Part shown: piece by piece, positions 1-11,605 of the stretch | How the letters are laid out: each line of letters begins with the position of its first letter | Position numbering within the stretch: position 1 is the first letter of the stretch | NCBI GenBank assembly: GCA_030848705.1 | Contig: CM061244.1 | Location: forward strand, 49,889,190-49,953,189 | Direction of reading: 5' to 3' | DNA: 64,000 nt | Source of the DNA: Heracleum sosnowskyi | Lineage: Eukaryota > Streptophyta > Magnoliopsida > Apiales > Apiaceae | Notes under the pieces: generated by a model | The model's input: only the letters and a program-made list of their open reading frames with translations | What the model was told of the DNA's origin: nothing | The model's database searches: none | Program-made: the position numbers and the translations under genes

Positions 1-1699
1 TCCATTTCCTTGAGGGAGGTAGATTTGCTCTTGAAGACGTAGCTTCATGATCATGATTGCCTTGATTGGATATTTGTCCTTGAGAAACTCCCCCTGAGTT
101 TGTTGTCCCTAATTGATCACTTCTAGAAGCATTCCTATGACTATCAACGGTATGACCGTTTTGGCTGTCAACGAAACGCTCATTCTGACTGTCAACGAAT
201 CCACCATCATGACTGTCAACGAAATGACCATTTGGTCTGCTAGCTGCTATCCTTTTTAACCTTAATGCAGCAATTTCATCTTCACTGCTGCTTTCATCTG
301 TGCTAGATACAACAACTTTAGGCTGTTTCTCAGTAGCCTTATCATGATTCACTTGTTCTCCTTCCTCATTCTCAAAAGAGAGACTTTCATGGAAACCTTC
401 ATCACAGAGACCTTGTATTTTGAGATCATCAAAAACAACATGTACAGATTCCATAACAATGTTGATTCTGAGATTATAGACTCTGTAAGCTTTCCCTGCT
501 GCATATCCCACAAATATTGCTTCATCTGCCTTTGCTTCAAATTTCCCCAAATGCTCAGCTTGATTTCTCAGAACAAAGCACTTGCATCCAAAGACATGAA
601 GAAAATCTAATAGTGGTTTCTTTCTTTTGAGTAGATGATAAGGGGTCATTCCCTTGGCCTGATTAATCAAAGAAATATTTTGAGTAAAGCAAGCTGTGTT
701 AACTGCCTCAGCCCAAAAATATGTAGGTAACTTTGATTCATCTAGCATTGTCCTCGCAGCTTCAATAAGTGTTCTGTTTTTCCTTTCAACTACACCATTT
801 TGCTGTGGTGTTCTTGCTGCTGAAAACTCATGCAAAATACCATTTTCTTCACAGAACACCTTCATGCTCGAATTCTTGAATTCTGTCCCATTGTCACTCC
901 TAATCCTTCTTACTTTGAAATCAGGATGATTGCTTACCATCTTGATGTGATTGATAATGATTTCACTTGCCTCATCTTTAGAGTGCAAAAAGAAAGTCCA
1001 TGTAAATCTAGAAAAATCATCAACAATCACAAGACAGTATTTCTTCTTTGAGATGGACATAACATTTACAGGGCCAAATAGGTCCATATGAAGTAATTCA
1101 AGCTGCTGGACAATTGATGACTCTGTCTTGCTTTTGAATGATGCCTTCTTCTGTTTCCCTTTTTGACAGGCATCACACAAACCATCCTTGGAAAATTCCA
1201 CTTGTGGAATTCCTCTAGCAAGATCCTTTCTCACCAAATCATTCATAACTTTGAAATTCAGATGGGATAATTTCTTGTGCCATAACCAACTTTCATCTTT
1301 GCTTGCCTTGCTGAAAAGACAGGTGATGGTTTCTGAACTTGTGCTACTAAAGTCAGCAATGTACACATTCCCTCTTCTGAATCCAGTCATTACCACATTG
1401 TTGTTTCCTCCTTTAGAAACAACACAGGCTTCTTTCGAAAAAGTAACTAAAAATCCTTTGTCACAAAGTTGGCTGATACTAAGCAAGTTGTACTTAAGAC
1501 CATCCACCAATGCAACCTCATCTATGATGACATTCTCTTTTGAAATCAAGCCATATCCCTTTGTGTAGCCTTTGCTGTCATCTCCAAAAGCAATACAAGG
1601 GCCAGCTCTTTCCTGAAACTCTGTGAGCAGGGTAGAATCACCAGTCATGTGTCTTGAACAACCACTATCCAAGTACCAAAGATTCCTTTTGTCTCCCTG
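1..1699 (-). CDS. Sire-1 Pol, protease and integrase part (partial)
   Basis: The minus-strand frame is open from about 1699 to the window edge, so the 3' end is missing. In order it shows an aspartic protease with a DSGCSRH motif near 1650, an integrase zinc-binding HHCC segment (WLWHKKLSH, then CDACQKGK), and the integrase core with MDLFGPVNV, RSDNGTEF and the glutamate segment RTPQQNGVVERKN. After integrase comes an acidic hinge before RT, in which a short FVDS peptide is repeated four times at about 130-240; the repeats are encoded by the family motif TCAACG. The product would cut the polyprotein and insert cDNA. Its frame differs from the last part of Gag (see the Gag-Pol finding). Confidence 0.88.
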
Positions 1700-1716
1700 C
1701 ACACAATAAACCCAAA

Positions 1717-4189
1717 TCAAGTTGATTTTGGTACCCAAGTTTCCTTGGGTCCTGTCTTGTTAGCCTTTGCATTCCCTTTTGTACCATTTTTCACTTTGGG
1801 CTCAGATTGATTCAAATCAATCTTTACCCTTGGTGTTGATTTCTGAGGGTTGCTCATATTTTCATTCATAGCATGCATAGTTGGAGGAACAATCATGTTA
1901 TTCATGTTCCATGGGCATTTGTGGCATGTTAAACATATTCATGTAAGGATTAGGCACAAATGGCATGCTAGCATATGGATTCTGAAATTGTGCATATGGA
2001 GCAAACATGTTAGGCATAACAGGCATTTTAGGCATGGAACTGTTCATTGCAGGCTTGGGCATTTTCACATTAGCAGATTTCTTAACAGATTTGCAGTTAG
2101 TAGATAAGTGATTAACACTTCCACAATTGACACATGTCTTTCTAGGTGCATATTTATCAGGTGTGTAATTGTTGTGTTTGTTAATCCCTACCTTGCCATT
2201 TCTGTTATTCTTTTTATTTCCCTTAGCCTCAACCTGAACTTTCTCTAACTTGTCTTTCAATTGCTTGTTAGACAAGTTACCTACATTAGCTCTCTCAACA
2301 GGCTTCTCAACTTTCTTTGATTTACTAGACTCACCTTGAACAAAGTTCTTGGTGACAGGACCATACTTGTTATTAAGTCTAGTGAGTTCATCCTTTCTTT
2401 TCTCTGTCAACGAAACAGCCTGATCGGTTGATGGTTCATCTGTCAACGAAACATTGCATTCCGTTGACATATCAACCTTCAACAAATGATCCTTGTTGTT
2501 TGTTGACTCAGTTTCTGATTCTAAGGTTTCACCAACATACCCTAGCTTCTCTTTGTTCCTTTTCCATGATTGCTCACAGAAGGATTCCACGCCTTGAACA
2601 TTAATTATGTTGGCAGCAACATTCCTGGCATCCTTCCATTTTGCAATCACACCTTGTTCTATCTCAAGTTGTGTTTTAAGAATTTCTTCCCTTTGTAACA
2701 CGTTCTCAAGTTCCTTCTTAGCATCCCTACTAACACATCTCATTTTCTCAAATTCAATGAGCTGTGCTTCTAACATTGCATTCCTATCACTTAAGAGCAG
2801 ATTGGTCTCTTTTATTCTAGAATTCTCTTTAGTAAGTGATTTAAGAGTAACACGCAAATTATATAATACAGTAGACATTTCATTTACTGCACTGTCGCAT
2901 TCCTCTTTAGAAAGCTCAGAAAGATTAGTAATTGTTACCTGGTTGCTTGAGGAACTTGCTTCCTGCTCATGATTGTCAGCCATAAGAGCCAAGTTGACAT
3001 ACTCAACATCATCATCAGAATCTTCACCATTACCAGCCCAATCATACTCCTGAGACATGAAAGCCTTTTCTTTTTGTTTGAGAAGTTCAAAGTATTTCTT
3101 TTTATAATCAACAGGCTCAAATTTCCTGTTGCCCTTCTCAACCTTGGGCTTTCTGCAGTCTCCAGCAAAGTGACCAAGCATTCCACAATTGAAACATTTT
3201 GACTTAGACTTTTCAATCTAGTTTGTTTTGCTAGGTTGAAAGTCTCTTCTTGGTGGCCTTGCTTCTGAGTTTCTTTTGAACTTGAACTTAGAGAATTTTC
3301 TAGACAGAAAAGCAATGTGTTCATCAATCTCATCTAAGTCATCCAAGTTGGCTGGTTCTGATTCTTCTTCTTCTGTCATCTTGTCTTTACCCTTGCTAAC
3401 ATCACTCCTATAACTAGATCGACTAGTTGTGGCCTTTGCAGCTTCTTTATTGTCATCTTCAAGTTGGTTCACAGATGCAATCAATGCAATAGATCCACCC
3501 TTCTTTTGTACCTTTTCAATTTCCTCATCTTGCTCCATTTCCAGCTCATAAGTCTTCAAGGTTCCATAAAGCCTTTCAAGAGTGTAGTCTTTGTACTCTT
3601 GAGTGTTTCTGAGAGAAACAGTCATAGGCTTCCATTCTTTTGGAAGAGCTCTAAGAAATTTAAGGTTTGAATCCTTGGTTTGATAGATCCTCCCATACAA
3701 CTTTAATCCATTCAAAAGCTTTTGAAACCTACTAAACGTGTCATTTAGGGTTTCACCAGCTTTAAAATGAAAATGCTCATATTGTTGTATAAGGAGTTGC
3801 ATTTTATTTTCCCTGACTTGCTCAGTTCCTTCACAGAGAGTTCTAACAGTATCCCATACTTCCTTAGAGGTTGTACAGTTGATAACATTGTCAAACATCT
3901 CTTGCTCCAAACCATTAAACAGAATGTTCATGGTCCTTTTGTCTTTATGGACTTCTGCAATATCTTCAACAGTCCATTCTGAGACAGTTTTTGGAATCTC
4001 TACATCAGGTGCATCATCTGGCAGTCCAACTCTAGAATCAAGCTTCATGGGAACGTGTGGACCTTTCTCAATGCAGTCTACATACCTCTCATCCATAGAC
4101 ATGAGATGTAAATGCATCTTTACTTTCCAGTGAAAGTAATTGTCTTTATCAAGAACTGGTATCTTCACACCTGCATCCTTCTTCACCAT
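1717..4189 (-). CDS. Sire-1 Gag (one internal stop, one frame change)
   Basis: ATG is at 4189, 51 bases after the PBS. The N-terminal half is the copia Gag (UBN2-type) domain with the DKDNYFHWKVKM motif. A first CCHC knuckle (CFNC, then GDC) follows at about 3130-3190, a long coiled coil at about 2600-2900, and a second CCHC (CVNC, then TNC) near 2090-2140. A TAG at 3215-3217 interrupts the frame just before the first knuckle. The main frame stops at 1898, while the +1 frame (1905-1717) carries the last stretch, ending WVPKST and a TGA. Gag forms the cytoplasmic particle that packages element RNA. The TAG should block full translation, so this copy is probably not autonomous. Confidence 0.85.
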
Positions 4190-4239
4190 GGTTTCTGTTT
4201 TTGGTCTTGATCTTTAAACTTCTTGTATGTTAGAAGCTC

Positions 4240-4251
4240 GCTCTGATACCA
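4240..4251 (-). other. Sire-1 primer binding site (initiator Met-tRNA)
   Basis: On the minus strand this reads TGGTATCAGAGC, two bases after the LTR. It is the standard complement of the 3' end of plant initiator Met-tRNA used by Ty1/copia elements, and it fixes the LTR edge and direction. Confidence 0.93.
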
Positions 4252-4253
4252 AT

Positions 4254-5273
4254 TGTTATTCCCAAATGACCTAACAGAATTGTAGAAGGGGGGGTTGAAT
4301 ACAATTCTTGATATTTTCTTGAAACTAAACACTTTTTAAAATAAAACTGAACTGAATAAATAAAAACACAAGATATAAATAATTCAGTTGGATTGTTTGA
4401 TGATCCAACTGAAGTGTTTTTATTGCGGAAATAATCTGTGATACAAAAGTACACAGCTGCTCAGTTACAAGGTTGTAGAGAAGAAATTGCTCTCAAAAAT
4501 AGCTAATACAATCTATTTGTTTTTCTTCTCTCCTTTCTAAAGTAACTGCTACACTTGGTTATATAATCCCAAGTTTACAATTCTACGTTTGGTTAAACTA
4601 AAGAATAATAGTAGTAACCATCAGTAGCTTGCTTTTCATTCCTTTTGTCCAATGGTCCTTGGAGATCTTTGCTTTTGTCTTCATGCTCATTATAATCATT
4701 TCCAAGAGCCTTATTGGAAATTGGAATGTTTCCTTATTTCCAGTATCCACTTTGATGGCTTCCAATGCAAAGTACACTTCCATATCTCCTTTTAGATCTG
4801 TTCAGTAAACTGTCACTATCACTTTGTCAACTGTTCAAAAAGCAACATTGATTCGTTGATAGCAAGGAGATGTGTTTCGTTGATAGCTTCATTCTACATT
4901 CCGTTGATGGTGTTTCCCTCGTTTCGTTGATGGGTAAACTCCATACCGTTGACAGAGTAATCTTCATACCGTTGACATGTCTTCACTTAGTCAAAATTAC
5001 AAGGCATAACATATTTACAATTAACCAACCTATTTTGCCTATCTAGTACTTAGTCAACATGACTTAGAAAACCTATCTAAAACATATAACAGAATGCCTA
5101 TCATACTGTGAAGTATTGTACAATGCAATTGCTACAACACTCATTTCGTTGATGAGCTTCCTGTCAACGGAATGCTGCAAAGCATGCCATTTCGTTGACA
5201 GTTACAAAAATGACTTTACACAAATTCTACTAAGTGTTTTATGTTTATCATCAAGAACAACATATTCCTAACA
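4254..5273 (-). repeat. Sire-1 5' LTR (1,020 bp)
   Basis: In plus-strand coordinates the ends are TGTTATTCCC and CCTAACA. The tRNA-proximal end holds the G-run GAAGGGGGGGTTGAAT shared by all Sirevirus-like LTRs here. A TATATAA-like box lies near 4560-4570. Between 4851 and 5199 there are about nine copies of the family motif CGTTGA or its complement. It is the same family as the Sire-7 LTR at 49900-50942; the two align over their whole length by eye. Confidence 0.9.
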
Positions 5274-5938
5274 GTTCTGTTCTTCCTTTCCACTACTCCA
5301 TTCTGTTGAGGAGTTCTTGGTGCTGAATACTGTCTTGATATTCCTTTCTCTGAGCAGAAATCATTAAGAACTACATTATTTAATTCAGTTCCATTGTCTG
5401 ATATGATTGTCCGCACAAGTAGCTTAGCTTCCACTTCTATCTTCTTGATGTGATCAATGATTAGTTGTGTTGCTTCATCCTTTGATTGTAAGAACAACAG
5501 CCACGTGTACTTGGAGTAGTCATCCACCATCACCAATGCATATTTTTTTCTTGAAAGTGACATAACATTGACTGGACCAAATAAATCCATATGAATCAGC
5601 TGTAATGGTTCAGCAATGCTTGTCATTCCTTTGCTTCTATGTGATGCTTTCTTTGACTTTCCTTTTTCACATGCTTCACATAGTCCCTCTTGATTGAATT
5701 CCATCAGGGGCAACCCTCTCACTAACTCTCTCTTTACCAAAGAGTTCATAGTTTTGAAGTTCAAATGTGAGAGCTTCTTATGCCCTAGCCAACTTTGTTC
5801 TGAAGATGCCTTACTGTAGAAACATTAACTTCTCCTTCACTGGTAGAACGTAAGTCAGCTATAAACAAATTTCCTTTTCTTACTCCCAGTAGAGCAAGCT
5901 TCTCATCCTTCCTGTTGGTGATCAAGCACTTGTCCTTT
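5274..5938 (-). pseudogene. Sire-2 integrase fragment
   Basis: The minus-strand translation is nearly the same as the Sire-4 integrase (39856-40526): an HHCC-type segment, MDLFGPVNVMSLSRK, VMVDDYSKYTW and the TPQQNGVVERKN segment. At 5273 it is cut by the Sire-1 LTR. At about 5939 homology to Sire-4 ends abruptly at the gypsy-type LTR. Some conserved positions differ from Sire-4, for example SDNGTEL for SDNGTEF. It is a dead fragment of the element whose 5' end lies at 9770-11605. Confidence 0.85.
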
Positions 5939-5940
5939 TA

Positions 5941-8900
5941 TGATATTTGAAACCCTGATTAATAGTAAATGTTGATGAATAGTGAATTTGCTGATAAAAA
6001 CATATTTCAGACCACACTATATGGAAGACATGGAATGAGTGTTTCGAAGTTATATCAGTGATGTATCAGGAGAATAAGTGAATGTAAACGCGATCAGAAT
6101 CAGAAGATTTCCATTAGAGTTTTAAATCACTATTCACTGGACAATCGAGGATGCATTGATTTGATCATTTGAGAAAGTATGTAGAATGAGAAATCCATGA
6201 TCATATCTTAAACCAAGGTGAGAAATCTAAGACCATATATTAAACCAAGGTAATGGAAAGATCAAGGAAGTATCCCCTAGCTTTGGTACAGAGAAACATT
6301 TTTAAAATCACTTGAAACTATCGCGAAACAAAAGCGTAACAAATTATGGATTAAACCCTAACCAAAGGAGGAGTATCATAAAAGATCATCAAGTGCAATA
6401 TATAAGAGGGTTGAGGATACAAATGATGACATAAGCATGATGCAGAAGAGTGACATAGGGATGACATGTTGATGACAAAGTGATGACAAGGTGATGAATC
6501 ACCACCTTGTGACCACTTTCACCACTACCACAAATTAAAATGAGATGTGTCATTGGTGACAAGGCTTGTTTATGGCCACAGAAATCAAATGGCAAGTAAT
6601 TAAGAGTAATTATACAAAACAAAAAGAAAACAAAACAAATCAAAAGAGATGCATTCTTGAAGATGAAACATTCGGCCCTTTTTCTTTCATCAAACCTTAA
6701 GAAAATTTCTACAAGTTCTACTCAACCATAATTCATGTTCTTGAGCTCTAAATCACCCTCATCCCTAAACTAAGGTAAATCCTTGATCTTAGCTTCATCC
6801 ATGATTGTTAGCTTGCTCAAAAATGGAATCAAAGTTGATGATGAATAGTAGAAATGAATAGTAATTCTTGATTTCTTGTTTTGATCTTGAAGTTCTAAGC
6901 TTGTAAAGGATAATCAAGGATCAAAGAAGGTTATACTACCCATTGCTAGGCTATACTAAGTACCAAGGAAGGTATAAAAACCTCTCACCCTTATGTTATA
7001 CTTTGTTATTAGTGTTTATGTTAAAAATGGTTAGTAATGGTATGATGTAGAGATGATTTGCATGTTAAGCATGATGATTAATGGATTGATTTATGGTTGA
7101 ACTAGTGATTAGTGTTATGAGTATGTTTAGACAGAAATGAGATGGTATAAATGAAATCCTTGGGTTGTGATTGCTTGGTTATGGATTGATGAATTGATTA
7201 GAGTGTTTTAAACATGGGAATCGCGTTTAAGCGTCGTTACCATGTCGAATTTCATTTAGGAAGTTTGGACAGAGATCCCGATTCCCGAATACCTTAAGGG
7301 CATAACCATGAGGCTTTCTAGACATGACCATGTAGGCTCTGTTTTGTAGTTTGTTTTAGCGAAAGAATCGTATCGTTTCGATTTACGGTTTAGGAGAAAC
7401 GTCCATTTTAGTGAAAGCGGTTTCAGATAACCAAGTAGTTCATTGCATGAACTTTGAGATAGGGAAACCTAGAAGGTTTCGTGTTAAAAAGATAAGTTTG
7501 TGATTTTATAAAAATGCGAGAACAAAGGTTGCGCGAGTGAAATACCCTTAAGGGGATGGTTAAAAACAAGGAGTTAGTAAAGGAAAAGTACTTGGGTTTT
7601 GAGAATAGATTTCCACCCAAACTTTTGACTTAAGAGTTTACGGAATGTCATGAGGTTATAGATGACCGAGAGTGAGACATTTGATTTTAATTAATAGAAC
7701 TTTAGTGCTTAAGTAATAGCACATTAATTGGTTCTAGGGGACTGACTGTGAATTATGTATCTTGTTATAGATCGACGAGCACACTCTCAAGCCCCCACTA
7801 CCACACCACCAAGACACCAAGGCAAGTTTTCAAACCCTACATCATATAAATGATGCTGTTATGATTAATGTTGTGATTGTGATATATACTGCTTTAATGC
7901 TGTAAAGGATTTACGAACTGATTTATATATTGACTTAAATCTTTCGAAACTTGTATGGTTTATATACTATGATTATATTAGATATAAACCGAGGATTTAT
8001 AAAGGCTCTAAGCGTAGAGTACTTGTATGATGATTTTAAAAGATTAGACCGGGAGTTAAAGTACTATTTTGTCTTAATTATATTGTCAGAAACTGGAGGG
8101 TCCAGGGACAGCTATGTTTTAAATACGTTGATTAAATTTCCAATATATATGTATTATTGGAAATTTAAGGTTAAATATTAAATAATATTATTAAAAATAT
8201 TATTTTAATATTTATCTAATTAATTGAATATTATTTTGGATATTCACTTAAGTGGAATTTTATTGAATAATAATTCAATATTTATTATTTGAATATTTAT
8301 TAAATATTCCAAATATGATTTAAAAATCATAGAACCTTATTTAAATATTATGTAAGGTTCCAATAGTTGTTTAAAATATTTTCTGCTCTCAAAAAGATTT
8401 ATTTGAGTATAGTAGGGGTTCCCAACTACTTTAATTATTTGTCTCAATTGATGACTATGGTTTTGAAATTATTGGGAATCCATTCCAGGAAGTAAACATA
8501 TGATTTCACTTACCTCTTTCATTGAAAGTGAGTATATTTTGGGTTCTGAATTATCAGAACTAAAGATGTTTTACAAAAACTCTCAGGTCATGACTTCCAA
8601 AATACTTGGTAAACGTTTGTTGTTTCGTTGACTGATGTCAACCTACATTGTCACTTACTCCTTTCAAATATTCTGGAGTAAGAAAATCTGAACTGTTGCA
8701 AAGTTTTGACAAGTATTCTTTACTTGGGGGAATCAAGATTAAATTTCGATTCCCGTTTCATTGATTTTTCATCTGGGACTGGAAGGGCTTACACGGCAAT
8801 GAAACAGGTGCCGGGGTAGTGACCATAATTATCAAGGCTTACCCGGTGATGAAACAGGCGCCGAGGTAGTGACCTTACGTGCAAAGGCTTACACGGTAAT

Positions 8901-9769
8901 GAAACAGGTGCCGATGTAGTGACCTTATAGCACAATGGGCCCGAATAGGAAGTCGTCCTTCTACTAGTAGAAAAGTTACGTTACGATACAACGGCTGATC
9001 ACCGTGTATCGGGTGTTCTAGTATATCCCCTTCCCTCCAATTGGAGTTGTGCTGCACATTGTAACGAAAGCCTAGGCGCTAAGTTACTGATAATGTGGCA
9101 GTGATGAGTAATGATGTTCCTCGTACAGTAGTTGCACCGTATGGCATGTTTTGACGAAAAGGATAATAAATATATCATTCTAAATATGAATGAAGTTTTA
9201 AAGGTTTTCCTTTATGATATAAGCTTGCATATATATATGCTTATGCTGCGTTGTATTATTGCTGGGCTTAGTGCTCACTCTTGCTTTCTTTTATATATAT
9301 ATATATCACAACACAACAACTAGAGTAGATGGCCAGGATTCATCATACCGCTCGGAAGCGCGTATGGGCCGCGCAAACCGCCCATAGGATGGCAGTTGCA
9401 GCACCTCAGGTAGAAGTACTGAGTTGGTTCGGAGTGTAACTCTTGTTGCTCCGGTTTAATTATAAGTATGACTTATGTATATTAATGAACAAGAACAAAC
9501 TTTTGCGCTGCCTTTCTGGTTTCACATAGAGATCATATTGGTAGTAGGTTGCAAGTATTTTACTTTTGGGTTGTAATAACTTTAATTTATGGATCATATG
9601 ACTACTATTTTTGCAATTTCGTTTCTGAGACATAACTGGCGTGAGTATATGGATGGTGGGGTCACCATGTGTGTTGATTTATATTATTATGATTCAAGTA
9701 TCAAGTGTTTGTACGGAATAAGGGAACGTGACAACCTAGATCTTCAACCCCGGATCCGGGGGTGTTACA
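5941..9769 (-). repeat. Ty3/gypsy-type LTR, probably solo (about 3.8 kb)
   Basis: On the minus strand it starts TGTAACACCCCCGGATCC at 9769 and ends ATATCA at 5941, the TG...CA form typical of plant Ty3/gypsy LTRs; the long LTR suggests a Tekay/Del-like chromovirus. No gag or pol is present. It has three 49-bp tandem repeats at 8785-8931 and a (TA)n stretch at 9290-9306. It sits between two parts of Sire-2 that are not contiguous in Sire-4, and the 5-base flanks (ATGTA and TAAAA on the minus strand) do not match. The left edge is less certain than the right one. Confidence 0.65.
8785..8931. repeat. Three 49-bp tandem repeats in the gypsy LTR
   Basis: Units begin at 8785, 8834 and 8883. Each holds GGCTTAC, GATGAAACAGG or AATGAAACAGG, then a GCCG-rich run and GTAGTGACC. 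The units differ at a few positions. They probably lie in the LTR regulatory part; no function is shown. Confidence 0.88.
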
Positions 9770-10339
9770 TACATGATGAGGCAGTGTCATCATGAACTTC
9801 ATGTTTGTTTCTCTCAGTGGATAGGTCTTCCCTTTCATTGTCAATTCATTAAGAAGCTTAGTATATTTCTCAAAGACCTGAGTTATACTTTCTCCTGGAA
9901 GAGACCTAAAAGCTTCATATTGAGAAGTCAGGATGTCCAATCTGTTTTCCTGAACGTCTTCAGTTCCTTCCATTATTAAGTTTATGGTATCCCACATATG
10001 TTTCCCGCTTGTACAGTCCATCAACTGATAGCTCATTTCCTCGTCCGCGGAGTCTGCCAATATCAACATCAAACCTGTATCCAATCGAATTAGTTCTTTG
10101 TCAGAATCTATGTACTCAGTGATATCCTTAGGTTGGGTGCCTTGAGGAATCCTGGTACCATCAGGAGCTGTAGATTCACTAACTGGTTTCATTGGTACAA
10201 ACGGTCCGTTCTCTAATACGCCAATATACAACGGATTAGATGCCTTGATAAATAACATCATCTTCATCTTCCACAAACCGAAATCATCTCTAGTGAAGGG
10301 GGGAACTTTAATACCAGTAGTTGTCTTTGGAGCACTCAT
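9770..10339 (-). pseudogene. Sire-2 Gag, N-terminal fragment
   Basis: ATG is at 10339, matching the Sire-4 Gag start at 37171. About 190 residues follow Sire-4 very closely (FTRDDFGLWKMKM motif, PLYIGVLENGPFVPMKP). The frame then runs into the gypsy-type LTR at 9769, just after MTLPHHV. The remainder of Gag, including both zinc knuckles, and the protease are missing from this copy. Confidence 0.9.
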
Positions 10340-10485
10340 GGTTTCTGAAAATTTCAAACTGTTTAAAATTCAAGAAATTCCAATCAAATGAAAAATTTTG
10401 AAAGTTAAAAAATTTGCTTCGAATTTTCACGCTATGTTTGATTTTGGTCTCATTTACCGGATCTGATTTGTACGTCAATCAAATA

Positions 10486-10497
10486 GCTCTGATACCA
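10486..10497 (-). other. Sire-2 primer binding site
   Basis: The minus strand reads TGGTATCAGAGC, two bases inside the LTR, complementary to plant initiator Met-tRNA. Confidence 0.92.
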
Positions 10498-10499
10498 AT

Positions 10500-11605
10500 T
10501 GTTAGGTCCAAAGTATCGTAGAAGGGGGGGTTGAATACGATACTCACAAATTATTTAATTTCGTTCGCGGATTAATCATTCAGTTCTGTAACGAAATCAA
10601 ATGCACCAAATCAAAACACGAGTCGGGGAATATATCGTTTTATAAATATAAACCTCGAGGGGTGCTACAATTTCTAATCCGTAGATTAGCTTCAATGAGT
10701 TCAAGGTTACACAAATTCAATACAATGATAAAATTCTGAGCACTATTAATTTCTCTGATAATTTTCTCCGGCTCAAACTTCTCTCTCAATAATGTCTTTG
10801 TGTTCTGCCTTAACTGAGGAAGACACTCTCCTTAACTCTGTATTAATTGTAGACTTGTTTTGAAAACTATCGAACCAAAACTAAACTAATAATCTTGGTC
10901 GTCCAATTTCCATCAACCTGACAAACAAAGAAACTTTCCACCTGCTCCTCCAAATAGAAAACTATCGAATGAATAAAGTTAATATTCCATTCGATGGTTT
11001 TTTTAATAAAACTATCGAATGAGAAATTAACTTACTTTAGTTTTCTTTTGTTTTCTTTGAATCACATTCGATGGTTTTCTAAATAGAAAAACCATCGAAT
11101 TCTTTTCTTGTCCTTGATCTTTTAGAAAAACTTCCGAGCTTCAGGGTGTTTAAGTTTTAGACTGTATCAATTTCTTCTGAGACGATAAGACAACCTGATC
11201 TTTTTAATTGCCGTCAACTGGTGCAACTGGTCGGGTTCACAAATGAATAACACTTGATCAATTCTTCTATGTCTTCAATTCAATGCTGCTGATAAGTCCT
11301 TTGTCGATCTGGTTGCTTCAAATACATCACTGGAATCCTGTGGTACTAACCCTAAATCATTCACATACTTATGTAGTCTTGAAAATCTTGTTTCTTTAAT
11401 TGTCACTGAGGCTTGAACATTTTCATGAACTTCTTTCCGTGAACTGTTTACGGACTTCAAGAATACATACCATATTTTGATTTTTTGAGTTTACCTTTTC
11501 TTCTTTGATTCTGGATTCCCGTGCTTCTGTTAATATTATTGTATTTCTTGTCCTTTGTTGAGTTGCAGTTATCTCTTTTACATCTTATGTTACATTATGC
11601 GTACA
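10500..11605 (-). repeat. Sire-2 5' LTR (about 1.1 kb)
   Basis: The plus-strand ends are TGTTAGGTCC and GCGTACA (minus TGTACGC). The outer edge abuts the Sire-3 gag at 11606. It is the same family as the Sire-4 5' LTR (34525-37010). Between about 10868 and 11105 there are several direct and inverted copies of ATTCGATGGTTTT and CTATCGAAT. The block GAGGCTTGAACA followed by TGAACTTCTTTC, shared with most LTRs here, lies at about 11408-11440. Confidence 0.88.

Larger units (their letters stand above)
1..5273 (-). mobile_element. Sire-1: Sirevirus-like Ty1/copia retrotransposon, 5' part, running off the window
   Basis: Read on the minus strand the order is 5' LTR (5273 to 4254), PBS, gag, protease and integrase; reverse transcriptase and the 3' LTR lie beyond position 1. 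The LTR outer edge abuts an integrase fragment of Sire-2 at 5274, so Sire-1 inserted into Sire-2. The 5 bases next to the LTR (5274-5278, minus-strand AGAAC) are the expected target-site duplication, but the other copy is outside the window. Gag has one in-frame TAG (3215-3217) and a frame change near 1905. The pol region stays open to the window edge, so this is a fairly young copy. Lineage assignment rests on the Gag layout, the integrase sequence and the relatives in this window. Confidence 0.9.

Noticed and set aside
344..1568. Plus-strand ORFs at 344-610, 696-929, 830-1051 and 1188-1568
   Set aside because: They lie antisense to the Sire-1 Pol frame, which carries all the conserved motifs on the minus strand.
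7951..8181. 76-codon plus-strand ORF in the gypsy LTR
   Set aside because: No similarity, no context, inside an LTR read on the other strand.
5941..9769. Considered as a complete gypsy element
   Set aside because: No gag or pol motif in any frame, and no second LTR.
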